Assembly: GCA_947462335.1 (NCBI GenBank)
Contig: OX381710.1
Location: forward strand, 744,001-808,000
Direction: 5' to 3'
Length of the DNA: 64,000 nt
Source: Harmothoe impar
Lineage: Eukaryota; Annelida; Polychaeta; Phyllodocida; Polynoidae
Shown here: positions 1 through 10,900 of the stretch, piece after piece
Layout of the letters: every line of letters starts with the position of its first letter
Numbering within the stretch: the first letter of the stretch is position 1
Notes under the pieces: model-generated
Told to the model about the DNA's origin: nothing
Databases searched by the model: none
The model's input: only the letters and a program-made list of their open reading frames with translations
Position numbers and translations under genes: made by a program

Positions 1-2929
1 GTTAACGGGCACTAAGTGGTGTAGTGGGAGGGGCTGATGCAGGTATAACAGGCAGGGGGCTGTAGAGGGTTAACGGGTACTAAGTGGTGTAGTCAGGGAG
101 GGGCTGATACAGGTGTAACAGGGGGCCTGTAGAGGGTTAACGGGCACTAAGTGGTGTAGTGGGAGGGGCTGATGCAGGTATAACAGGCAGGGGGCTGTAG
201 AGGGTTAACGGGTACTAAGTGGTGTAGTCAGGGAGGGGCTGATACAGGTGTAACAGGCAGGGGGCCTGTAGAGGCTTAACGGGTACTAAGTGGTGTAGTG
301 GGAGGGGCTGATACAGGCAGGGGGCCTGTAGAGGGTTAACGGGTACTAAGTGGTGTAGTCAGGGAGGGGCTAATACAAGTCTAACAGGCAGGGGGCCTGT
401 AGAGGGTTAACGGGTACTAAGTGGTGTAGTCAGGGAGGGGCTAATACAAGTCTAACAGGCAGGGGGCCTGTAGAGGGTTAACGGGTACTAAGTGGTGTAG
501 TCAGGGAGGGGCTGATACAGGTGTAACAGGCAGGGGGCCTGTAGAGGGTTAACGGGTACTAAGTGGTGTAATGGGAGGGGCTGATACAGGTGTTACAGGC
601 AGGGGGCCTGTAGAGGGTTAACGGGTACTAAGTGGTGTAATGGGAGGGGCTGATACAGGTGTTACAGGCAGGGGGCCTGTAGAGGGTTAACGGGTACTAA
701 GTGGTGTAGTCAGGGAGGGGCTGATACAGGTGTAACAGGCAGGGGGCCTGTAGAGGGTTAACGGGTACTAAGTGATGTAGTCAGGGAGGGGCTGATACAG
801 GCAGGGGGGCTGTAGAGGGTTAACGGGTACTAAGTGGTGTAGTGGGAGGGGCTGATACAGGTGTAACAGGCAGGGGGCCTGTAGAGGGTTAACGGGTACT
901 AAGTGGTGTAGTGGGAGGGGCTGATACAGGTGTAGCAGGCAGGGGCCTGTAGAGGGTTAATGGGTACTAAGTGGTGTAGGGGGAGGGGCTGATACAGGTG
1001 TAGAGGGTTAACGGGTACTAAGTGGTGTAGTCAGGGAGGGGCTGACACAGGTATAACAGGCAGGGGGCCTGTAGAGGGTTAACGGGTACTAAGTGGTGTA
1101 GTGGGAGGGGCTGATACAGGCAGGGGGCCTGTAGAGGGTTAACGGGTACTAAGTGATGTAGTAAGGGAGGGGCTGATACAGGTGTAACAGGCAGGGGGCC
1201 TGTAGAGGGTTAACGGGTACTAAGTGGTGTAGTGGGAGGGGCTGATACAGGCAGGGGGCCTGTAAAGGGTTAACGGGTACTAAGTGGTGTAGTCAGGGAG
1301 GGGCTGATACAGGTGTTACAGGCAGGGGGCCTGTAGAGGGTTAACGGGTACTAAGTGGTGTAGTGGGAGGGGCTGATACAAGTCTAACAGGCAGGGGGCC
1401 TGTAGAGGGTTAACGGGTACTAAGTGGTGTAGTGGGAGGGGCTGATACAAGTCTAACAGGCAGGGGGCCTGTAGAGGGTTAACGGGTACTAAGTGGTGTA
1501 GTGGGAGGGGCTGATACAGGTGTTACAGGCAGGGGGCCTGTAGAGGGTTAACGGGTACTAAGTGGTGTAGTGGGAGGGGCTGATACAAGTCTAACAGGCA
1601 GGGGGCCTGTAGAGGGTTAACGGGTACTAAGTGGTGTAGTGGGAGGGGCTGATACAGGCGTAACAGGCAGGGGGCCTGTAGAGGGTTAACGGGTACTAAG
1701 TGGTGTAGTGGGAGGGGCTGATACAGGCAGGGGGCCTGTAGAGGGTTAACGGGTACTAAGTGGTGTAGTGGGAGGGGCTGATACAGGTATAACAGGCAGG
1801 GGGCCTGTAGAGGGTTAACGGGTACTAAGTGGTGTAGTGGGAGGGGCTGATACAGCTATAACAGGCAGGGGGCCTGTAGAGGGTTAACGGGTACTAAGTG
1901 GTGTAGGGGGAGGGGCTGATACAGGTGCAACAGGCAGGGGGCTGTAGAGGGTTAACGGGTACTAAGTGGTGTAGGGGGAGGGGCTGATACAGGTGCAACA
2001 GGCAGGGGGCTGTAGAGGGTTAACGGGCACTAAGTGGTGTAGTGGGAGGGGCTGATACAGGTGTAACAGGCAGGGGGCCTGTAGAGGGTTAACGGGTACT
2101 AAGTGGTGTAGTGGGAGGGGCTGATACAGGTGTAGCAGGCAGGGGGCCTGTAGAGGGTTAACGGGTACTAAGTGGTGTAGTCAGGGAGGGGCTGATACAG
2201 GTGTTACAGGCAGGGGGGCTGTAGAGGGTTAACGGGTACTAAGTGGTGTATTGGGAGGGGCTGATACAGGTGTAGAGGGTTAACGGGTACTAAGTGGTGT
2301 AGTGGGAGGGGCTGATACAGGTCTAACAGGCAGGGGGCCTGTAGAGGGTTAACGGGTACTAAGTGGTGTAGTCAGGGAGGGGCTGATACAGGTGTAGAGG
2401 GTTAAAGGGTACTAAGTGGTGTAGTGGGAGGGGCTGATACAGGTGTAGCAGGCAGGGGGCCTGTAGAGGGTTAACGGGTACTAAGTGGTGTAGTCAGGGA
2501 GGGGCTGATACAGGTCTAACAGGCAGGGGGCCTGTAGAGGGTTAACGGGTACTAAGTGGTGTAGTCAGGGAGGGGCTGATACAAGTCTAACAGGCAGGGG
2601 GCCTGTAGAGGGTTAACGGGTACTAAGTGGTGTAGTGGGAGGCGCTGATACAGGTATAACAGGTAGGGGGCCTGTAGAGGGTTAACGGGTACTAAGTGGT
2701 GTAGTCAGGGAGGGGCTGATACAGGTGTAACAGGCAGGGGGCCTGTAGAGGGTTAACGGGCACTAAGTGGTGTAGTGGGAGGGGCTGATACAGGTGTAGC
2801 AGGCAGGGGGCCTGTAGAGGGTTAACGGGCACTAAGTGGTGTAGTGGGAGGGGCTGATACAGGTGTAGCAGGCAGGGGGCCTGTAGAGGGTTAACGGGTA
2901 CTAAGTGGTGTAGTGGGAGGGGCTGATAC
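1..2929. repeat. Minisatellite A, 69-71 bp unit, about 40 copies
   Basis: Tandem copies of a G-rich unit that starts GTTAACGGGTACTAAGTGGT and ends GGGGGCCTGTAGAGG. The two main variants differ by GTAGTGGGAGG versus GTAGTCAGGGAGG, and shorter copies lack the GTGTAACAGG segment. Variants are interspersed, which suggests repeated unequal exchange. The array runs off the left edge of the window, so its true length is unknown. No coding potential beyond frame-open repeats. Confidence 0.97.
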
Positions 2930-3283
2930 ACTGCATGTAACAGGGCATGCACTACATGTAACGGGGCATGCACTGCATGTAACAGGGCATGCACTGCATG
3001 TAACGGGGCATGCTCTGCATGTAACGGGGCATGCACTGCATGTGACGGGGCATGCTCTGCATGTAACGGGGCATGCACTGCATGCACTGCATGTAACAGG
3101 GCATGCACTGTATGTAACGGGGCATGCACTGCATGTAACAGGGGAATGCACTGCATGTAACGGGGCATGCACTGCATGCACTACATGTAACAGGGCATGC
3201 ACTGCATGTAACGGGGGCATGCACTGCATGTAATGGGGCATGCACTTCATTAACGGGGCATGCACTGCATGCACTACATGTAA
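2930..3283. repeat. Minisatellite B, 21 bp unit built on GCATGC
   Basis: Tandem 21 bp units of the form CATGCACTGCATGTAACGGGG, with truncated units reading CATGCACTGCATGCACTACA. Each unit contains the palindrome GCATGC. As 21 is a multiple of three, every frame without a stop stays open through the array, so the long open frames on both strands here (7-residue repeats such as HVTGHAL) are by-products. Confidence 0.95.
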
Positions 3284-3861
3284 CTCTGGTATAATGAATA
3301 GCGCTGCACAGTTAAATACATAGACCATATAATGCCCTGGTCAACACTTTAGCCCTTTAAAGGGGTAGCCATCTGGCCTCTGGCAGGCTTGTTGAGTTTA
3401 TATAACACTCCAGTTATATTTAGAATCCCCCAAACAGAATTCACCACATTCAGGTATATCCTAGTCCTGTGAGCCTGTATTCCCCAGCATCAGTACCCCA
3501 TGTATGAAGGCTCAGGCTACCAACAAATAGTTTGCTTGTTGTTCCTTTCCAGCAGTCCTCTGGTCTAGACAAGTTGCACTGGTGTGACCAGCAGTTGCAC
3601 TCTGCCAGTGGTATAGTATTGAGTACTAATGATATCCACCAGTGTACTGACTGCCACCAGTGTGCCCACAGAAAACGGTATACTCCCCCTTGAATAGGCC
3701 ACATGCTAATATTTTTGGTAAAAAAAGAACATCCATACACAATGATATCATTGCACAATGTGTATAGCTAGAAGCCAATATGTAATCATCAAATCTAAGA
3801 TAGTGCTATAGTTTTATCATTCTTTTAAAGACTATTTGATTCCAAGCAAAGCACGATTCAG
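3284..3861. other. Unassigned spacer, first copy of a tandem duplication
   Basis: Low-complexity-free sequence without a convincing exon. It is nearly identical to 5199-5776, the second copy of the same 1.9 kb tandem duplication. Confidence 0.85.
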
Positions 3862-4154
3862 GTTGATTGATTGATTGATTGATTGATTTGTTTAACGTCC
3901 AGACGTACATCAAGTACCTCACGGGACATCTCAAGTTGGCAAGGAGTCATCAACAAATAGTGGTAGTCTGCCTTGCAGTAGTAGGACAGGTATGTATATG
4001 CTGCTTGCCCAATACAGCAGTGACTGCATCTATGGATGATCGAATCTATGAAATGAATGACCGCATCTATGAGGTGAGGGAGAAAACCGCTACCGGGGCA
4101 CCTCCCCTACTCTTTTTCGAAGGATAGCAAGTGTTCTTTTATTTGCCTGTTCCT
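3862..4154 (-). mobile_element. Dispersed retroposon-like element, truncated copy 1
   Basis: On the minus strand it ends with TTAAACAAATCAATCAATC, an (AATC)n-type tail. The same element is at 5777-6362 (minus), 32917-33499 (plus) and 47290-47600 (plus). This copy is cut at 4154, where the tandem duplication joins it to minisatellite A. It is probably SINE-like or the 3' end of a LINE; no convincing open frame is present. Confidence 0.6.
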
Positions 4155-4489
4155 GTAGAGGGCCTGTAGAGGGTTAACGGGTACTAAGTGGTGTAGTCAG
4201 GGAGGGGCTGATACAGGTGTAGCAGGCAGGGGGCCTGTAGAGGGTTAACGGGTACTAAGTGGTGTAGTGGGAGGGGCTGATACAGGTGTAGCAGGCAGGG
4301 GGCCTGTAGAGGGTTAACGGGTACTAAGTGGTGTAGTGGGAGGGGCTGATACAGGTGTAGAGGCAGGGGGCCTGTAGAGGGTTAACGGGTACTAAGTGGT
4401 GTAGTGGGAGGGGCTGATACAGGTGTAGCAGGCAGGGGGCCTGTAGAGGGTTAACGGGTACTAAGTGGTGTAGTGGGAGGGGCTGATAC
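4155..4489. repeat. Minisatellite A, second block
   Basis: Four to five units of the 69-71 bp repeat seen at 1-2929. It lies inside the second copy of the 1.9 kb duplication and begins abruptly at CCTGTAGAGG after the truncated retroposon. Confidence 0.95.
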
Positions 4490-5198
4490 ACTGCATGTAA
4501 CAGGGCATGCACTACATGTAACGGGGCATGCACTGCATGTAACAGGGCATGCACTGCATGTAACGGGGCATGCTCTGCATGTAACGGGGCATGCACTGCA
4601 TGTAACGGGGCATGCACTACATGTAACGGCGCATGCTCTGCATGTAACGGGGCATGCACTACATGTAACGGGGCATGCACTGCATGTAACAGGGGCATGC
4701 ACTGCATGCACTACATTAACGGGGCATGCACTGCATGTAACGGGGCATGCACTGCACGTAACGGGGCATGCACTGCACGTAACGGGGCATGCACTACATG
4801 TAACGGGGCATGCTCTGCATGTAACGGGGCATGCTCTGCATGTAACGGGGCATGCACTGCATGCACTACATGTAACAGGGCATGCACTGTATGTAACGGG
4901 GCATGCACTGCATGTAACAGGGGAATGCACTGCATGTAACGGGGCATGCACTGCATGCACTACATGTAACAGGGCATGCACTGTATGTAACGGGGCATGC
5001 ACTGCACGTAACAGGGCATGCACTGTATGTAACGGGGCATGCACTGCATGTAACAGGGGAATGCACTGCATGTAACGGGGCATGCACTGCATGCACTACA
5101 TGTAACAGGGCATGCACTGCATGTAACGGGGGCATGCACTGCATGTAATGGGGCATGCACTTCATTAACGGGGCATGCACTGCATGCACTACATGTAA
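4490..5198. repeat. Minisatellite B, second block, expanded
   Basis: The same 21 bp GCATGC repeat as 2930-3283, but about twice as long. An internal block with the GCAGTGCATGCACTACATG pattern repeats, so this copy has grown after or during duplication. Open frames up to about 213 codons here are repeat artefacts. Confidence 0.95.
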
Positions 5199-5776
5199 CT
5201 CTGGTATAATGAATAGCGCTGCACAGTTAAATACATAGACCATATAATGCCCTGGTCAACACTTTAGCCCTTTAAAGGGGTAGCCATCTGGCCTCTGGCA
5301 GGCTTGTTGAGTTTATATAACACTCCAGTTATATTTAGAATCCCCCAAACAGAATTCACCACATTCAGGTATATCCTAGTCCTGTGAGCCTGTATTCCCC
5401 AGCATCAGTACCCCATGTATGAAGGCTCAGGCTACCAACAAATAGTTTGCTTGTTGTTCCTTTCCAGCAGTCCTCTGGTCTAGACAAGTTGCACTGGTGT
5501 GACCAGCAGTTGCACTCTGCCAGTGGTATAGTATTGAGTACTAATGATATCCACCAGTGTACTGACTGCCACCAGTGTGCCCACAGAAAACGGTATACTC
5601 CCCCTTGAATAGGCCACATGCTATTATTTTTGGTAAAAAAAGAACATCCATACACAATGATATCATTGCACAATGTGTATAGCTAGAAGCCAATATGTAA
5701 TCATCAAATCTAAGATAGTGCTATAGTTTTATCATTCTTTTAAAGACTATTTGATTCCAAGCAAAGCACGATTCAG
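5199..5776. other. Unassigned spacer, second copy of tandem duplication
   Basis: Nearly identical to 3284-3861; one clear substitution lies at the ATGCTAATATTTTTGG versus ATGCTATTATTTTTGG position, and the GATT tract of the following element is one unit shorter here. No exon recognised. Confidence 0.85.
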
Positions 5777-6362
5777 GTTGATTGATTGATTGATTGATTT
5801 GTTTAACGTCCAGACGTACATCAAGTACCTCACGGGACATCTCAAGTTGGCAAGGAGTCATCAACAAATAGTGGTAGTCTGCCTTGCAGTAGTAGGACAG
5901 GTATGTATATGCTGCTTGCCCAATACAGCAGTGACTGCATCTATGGATGATCGAATCTATGAAATGAATGACCGCATCTATGAGGTGAGGGAGAAAACCG
6001 CTACCGGGGCACCTCCCCTACTCTTTTTCGAAGGATAGCAAGTGTTCTTTTATTTGCCTGTTCCTACCTACCTGGGCTAGTACCATAGTAGGCAGGGCCA
6101 GCAAACCACGGCCTTTGATATCTCAGACGTGGTTCACTGAGGAGGAATCCCATGCCAGACCACCAGCAAGAAGGCCCGGGTCCGTGCATATAGGCAGCGG
6201 TTGCCAAACAGCTTACGTGACTGATCACAGCAGTAAGGCAAAAGACCCCTCAAGTTTTGTCGCCTTTTACGAATCCAGTGTGCCCATTGGTATTATGGAA
6301 GGCTCCCGATGAAGTTATTCTACTCCTTCATGCCCTCATCATGAAGGTCCCCACTAACACAG
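5777..6362 (-). mobile_element. Dispersed retroposon-like element, longest copy
   Basis: About 585 bp matching the plus-strand copy at 32917-33499 along its whole length when reverse-complemented. The 3' end on the minus strand is the (AATC)n-type tail. Homology to the 33 kb copy stops at CCCCACTAACACAG, which I take as the element's 5' edge. No long protein frame is shared between copies, so it appears non-autonomous. Confidence 0.6.
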
Positions 6363-6927
6363 GGGGAGCCCGATTCAGGGTCCCCCTACTGAAGTCACCT
6401 GGCCAGGACAGCATGATCACCTGGTCCCACTGCTCACCGCAACCCATACACTGAAGAAATTGTGTATATAATTTAAACACTTTCACCCAAACATATTGAT
6501 GGCAAAATCTTTTTTTTTGTCTGTAAACATGTGCAGGAATATGGCCAACAGTGAAAAATGGTGGGCGAGGGCAGTTTGGCTAGCTCACTGGTATTATTCT
6601 CCTACTTCTTCTACAGGCTCTCGCCCATATACAGGCTCTTCTTAGTGATATACAGAACCTATAATGTTGTTTAACATACATGGTAATTTAGATAATGTTA
6701 ACAATAGTGAGTAGATAGTGCTGTCCAGAATATTCCAGTGAGCCAGCCTAACTGGCCTTGTCCACTATTGTTGCACTCCTGTAGGCCCACCCATCACCAG
6801 CGGCCATGGTATTTCTGTCTTGCAACTTCAATACTTAATGAGTGTCAGCTAAACTAATAGATTAGCGTATAAGTCTTAAATACAATACAAGTTCTGCACA
6901 GGGAATACAACTGTAGTAAACCACACT
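6363..6927. other. Unassigned intergenic sequence
   Basis: No array, terminal inverted repeat, or exon-like frame recognised. Confidence 0.5.
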
Positions 6928-7185
6928 TCAACTTAGACTGGAATACACAAAAACAATCTGTAAGGTTATGTACTTCCTCAGGATAAAAAATAAACGAAAT
7001 AACAACAACATGTAGAGCGCTCCGACAGGATGAAGAGACTGCATCCCCGCCCGTTCGGGGTCCAGGCCAGCCTTTCTCAAGAACCCCAGTAGCCTGACAT
7101 AAGTGACCGGGACCAGCTTGTTGCCCCTAGGAAGGACAAAGGCAGGGGACAAGGGGTCATTAGATGGGCACAGTGGGCGCGCACC
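6928..7185 (-). pseudogene. Relic of a tyrosine recombinase (DIRS-like?)
   Basis: The minus-strand frame reads FVLPRGNKLVPVTYVRLLGF followed by LRKAGLDPERAG and QSLHPVGALYM. This is the layout of the C-terminal half of tyrosine recombinases carried by DIRS-type retrotransposons and related elements: a Leu/Arg helix, an AGLDP turn, then the HSLRRGGA-type box that supplies catalytic His and Arg. Here the box reads QSLHPVGA, so both catalytic positions appear changed. No N-terminal half or catalytic Tyr is visible nearby. A dead fragment is the best reading. A chance resemblance is possible because the match is short. Confidence 0.45.
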
Positions 7186-7290
7186 AGGGAAAATGACAAT
7201 GTTATGAGGATTCTGCTAAAACCAATGTAAACACAACTTTTTTATGAAAAGGTCACCCTGTCTGGCTCCATTGGTCTATAGTAGACATGC
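7186..7290. mobile_element. Half of a TIR element also present at 17.96-18.24 kb
   Basis: Reverse-complement match to 17975-18060 across a stretch containing ATTGTTATGAGGATTCTGCT-like sequence and GAAAAGGTCACCCT. Only one terminus is present here. Confidence 0.55.
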
Positions 7291-7306
7291 TCTGTACATC
7301 TACCAT

Positions 7307-7416
7307 TCATATCAGGATGTCCACGTGCATGATATGATGACCACTGTGGGCGCAATCATGCAGAGACCAGCTGTCTGTCTGCGGGTTGTAATCCTCCAGT
7401 CTGCGCGTAAACTCGT
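7307..7416 (-). pseudogene. Isolated Kelch C-terminal exon (partial duplicate)
   Basis: The minus strand reads RRLEDYNPQTDSW, then HHIMHVDILI and a TGA at 7307-7309. The intact neighbouring gene ends ERYNPETDTW ... HHYLHVDVSM stop, so this is the last exon of a related Kelch-like gene. No matching upstream Kelch exons lie next to it, and its upstream edge runs straight into a LINE C-terminal tail instead of a normal acceptor. It is probably the remnant of a tandem paralogue disrupted by an insertion or rearrangement. Confidence 0.7.
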
Positions 7417-7530
7417 GTGTAGAAGAGATTTGAACACTTCAAGGGAATCGAGTAATCTAAGACCCACTGGTAGTGAATTCCACCTATGTCCAATCTTATA
7501 TGTTACACTCTTATATGTTACAATCCACAT
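7417..7530 (-). mobile_element. LINE ORF2 C-terminal tail fragment
   Basis: The minus strand reads GHRWNSLPVGLRLLDSLEVF then KSLLHTSL. The WNSLP...S...FK..L pattern is the usual end of the reverse-transcriptase ORF of CR1/Jockey-like LINEs. No reverse-transcriptase core is present, and the fragment abuts a Kelch exon at about 7416. Confidence 0.6.
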
Positions 7531-7816
7531 CTAATTCTATACCCAGGTACATATCCCTCCACAGACTACAATCTTGAGTTAGTCCTCTGCATGATAAATG
7601 TATTATTATTTTCAAAACAATTTAACCTTTACCAACCATTTTGTAATCAATAACTTCTGTCACTCTAGAGTGTATTTATTTGTCATCAAAAATTTTAAAA
7701 AGTAGATAAGAGTTAACCTAGTTTCCTTGACATCATAATTGTATCAACAGATCCCCATTAGACATTCAGAATAACATATACAATTTATACTGTCTTTTTC
7801 AATCAATGTCCATGGT
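7531..7816. other. 3' flank of the Kelch gene
   Basis: AT-rich sequence downstream of the Kelch stop codon; the likely 3' UTR lies here. Apart from the polyadenylation signal listed separately I see nothing else. Confidence 0.6.
7675..7680 (-). promoter_or_regulatory. Candidate polyadenylation signal for the Kelch gene
   Basis: Minus-strand AATAAA, about 140 bp beyond the Kelch stop codon, in an AT-rich stretch. Position and sequence suit a canonical poly(A) signal, but the hexamer is common in AT-rich DNA. Confidence 0.45.
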
Positions 7817-7972
7817 TTACATAGAGACGTCGACATGCAGGTAATGATGACCAGCCCTTAATGCACACGGCTGTGCATCCACAGCCCAGGTGTCCGTCTC
7901 TGGGTTGTATCTCTCCACGACCCCCGACACCTCGCCCGCTGCATCCTGGCCACCATACACCAAGATGCTGCC
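7817..7972 (-). CDS. Kelch gene, last exon (Kelch repeat 6, stop)
   Basis: Preceded by acceptor TTACTTTCAG; reads GSILVYGGQDAAGEV, then ERYNPETDTW and ends HVDVSM with TAA at 7817-7819. It is 156 bp, phase 0, and joins exactly to ASVVSH of the preceding exon. Confidence 0.92.
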   Translation of the reverse strand, partial: GSILVYGGQDAAGEVSGVVERYNPETDTWAVDAQPCALRAGHHYLHVDVSM

Positions 7973-10900
7973 CTGAAAGTAAGAAACCATTCATTTATAC
8001 TTTTATTTGGCCCTCTGATATCTGATCTTTACAAAGATTTTAGATCTTAAAGTTCTGTCTGGACCCCCAAGTCTTGTTTGTTTAGTTTTGTTATAAGTAA
8101 TATTGATATTAAAAACTTTATGGTTATTGGTATGATGCTGAACTAGAATTGGTAAGTTACAGCTAAGACGATTGATGCCGGATATATCTGTTTGCATATC
8201 TGGTGGAGAATTGTCCAAGCATCTTTTGACAATAAGTAGTTGATTAGAATATAACTCACATGGCTGACAACAGATGCTGCATGTCCATGCGCTTTGTTTG
8301 GTGGCGTTAGAACAGTCCAAGCATCCTCTGCCATGTCATAGCTGAGACATGATGGTAGCACACCACCCACCACGTAGATCTTGTCCTGTACAGCTGTGAT
8401 ACTTCCGTGCTGGACTGGTTTAGGCATGTCCTGTCTGTATTGCCACTGGTCCCATACTGTGTCGTACACCATGCTGGTGACAGACTGAGCCGCCCTGTGC
8501 ACACCACTAGTGACAGACTGGACTGTCCTCTCCTCACCACTAGTGACCAAGATGTACTGGCCGTAGCTGATAGCCAGGGGACTGGTCAGCATCTTGGGCA
8601 TGGCTTCCCCGGGTGTCCACCGTCCTGGGGTCTTGTTGTAGACCTCCACAGAACTCCCGGCTCCTGATGACAAGAAACCTCCAAGAACGTAAACAGTCCC
8701 GGCATGCGCCACACTGCCGTGATGGGAGCGGGAATCCATCATGTCTGGCATATTCTTCCACTTACGGATTTTAAAGTCATACTTGAAGCAGGCCTTCTTT
8801 AGCCTGTCATGTTCCTCTCCCCCAGTCACAAAGAGCCCATTTTGAAAAGCTACTACTGCATAGTTTCTCAAGCTCAATCTTACAAATCTGGTCATGTGCT
8901 TCCATTCATGTGTTTCGGGACACATGTATACATCATTCTGGCAAGCATCTGCCTGATTGTCTACTCCACCAAAGATGACCATTGAACTGTAGTTCTGAAA
9001 ATCTTCTCTTCGGTCTAAGCGAGGGGAGCACATCCTGTCTCGTTGTTCAGGCAGGGCGTGGAAGGTCCAGGCTTCTTGTAGGTAGGCAGCGCACTCTGGG
9101 TTAGCCATGTAGGGACTCGGCACCACGACTGAGGAGAGGTAGTTCTTACTGCAGTGTGGGAACCGGACCTTGGCGGCTATCTGGGGGAATAGTGCCTCCC
9201 TTAAATGAAAGAACAGATTATAGTCATAAGAAATGCTCTGGATGAGAATAAGGTAACCGTTTAAGGGACTTATCACAGTGTACGAGACATCAAATACCAT
9301 TCAATCATTTTCAATTTGAGTGTCATGGATGTCCACGTGTTTGACAACACTGTTGGAAAAGTGCATGTAAAACTATTTTGTAATAATCACTTAATTGCTG
9401 TTTATTACATCAATATTACAGTAATATCATCTAAGGCAGCCCAAAATAACAAACGCCTAGTCACCATCACATCGCCAATGAGGGATAGCAGAAACAAGTG
9501 TTCCAGAATTGAAAAAAGAAGAATATGGTCTTTGTACAAAGTTTGATAGGGGATAATCTTAGATTATTAACCTTACCTGTTCACTGGATCGACACGCACC
9601 CACATACAGACAGCCTCAAACACAGGGTCTTCCGTTTTCACTTTGAGTTTTGAATCAGATATGTACTCCATGATTTCCTGAACTGACAGTTCACCAAATT
9701 CTGTTGATCCGTTAAAATTTAAATATTATTCATGACACATTGAATATCAGCCTGCCAAAAAACACATAATATTATTCTATTTAGACCTGGCGTACTAGAT
9801 ATATGCAAATAGAATAAAAGCACCCATATCGAGCAGGAAGGTAGGGACACATTTGAAAAGACAGTATGTATTTCCAACAGGACAGAAACAAACCAAGGGC
9901 CACGAGCTGAATAAAATACCCCTATTACACTGAATAAAAATGTTTGGCAAACCTACCAGGAGTCGAGCTGAGATTTATTTTTCACCATTACCTGATAACA
10001 TCAGAGAACTGCTCTAGCATGGTCGACCAGGTGCATCTTCCAGACGTTTTAGTTCATAGAGTTGTGCAAACCTCCTTAACCCCAGACAGTTAGTGGGAGC
10101 CAGTTCCTGCAGCATGAAGTCCTCACAGCCCGTGATGACCTCAGGGAAGTCCAGCGGCTTGCAGCTCTGTTAACATCAGAGCCGAGGCATAACAGACAAA
10201 GTATCAGGTTGTACAATGGGCATGATATATGGCTCAGTCTCACGACTTTGTAACAATTGGATAGTCTTTGACCTGGTGACGTCTTTGATCAGGTGACGTC
10301 TTTGACTGGCAAGATTAAAACAGCTGTAATGGGGGGGCTATGTACACAGAAATGCCGGAAATTTGTAATATATAGTGTTATACTATATATTAAGCTTTCC
10401 CCCGAAATTTTCTTCTAAGTAGACTCCTTTTCAACTCTTTGCCGGTTGCCGGTCAAAGACGTCACCCGGTCAAAGATGTCACCCGGTTAAAGACGTCACC
10501 TGTTCAAAGACTATCCAATTGTTACAATCTCATGAGACACACCCATATGATATTGGTGAAAGTGTAATAGCAATAAAAGGGGACATACAGAGGAATAGTT
10601 TCTATCTTCTTCTTAATATAAGAAGTGAGAACAAGTTTCGCACAGAACACACTTCCAAACATCAATGTTCATGTTATACAGGATAATTTGCACTCAAGAA
10701 CAGAAAACATCTCAAAAACAACAGAAAGACGTACCTCAACCAGACTTTGTACATTGTCTGTGGTTATGTTGAGGCTTCCTGAGTACATGTAGCGTATCAG
10801 GCAGGACAAGACGTCAGAATCCACCTTCTCTAACTCTACTGTAGGTGAGCTGCTCTCCACCATACCCGAGCTAAACATGGCCAGGAAGTAGCTGCTCGCT

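Noticed and set aside
2692..5243. Long open frames on both strands with HVTGHAL, CPVTCSA or MQCMPRY repeats
   Set aside because: They follow the 21 bp repeat, occur in several frames on both strands and contain no non-repetitive domain.
3879..6038. 82-codon plus-strand frame present twice (3879-4127 and 5790-6038)
   Set aside because: Antisense to the retroposon-like element and not conserved as protein in the 33 and 47 kb copies.
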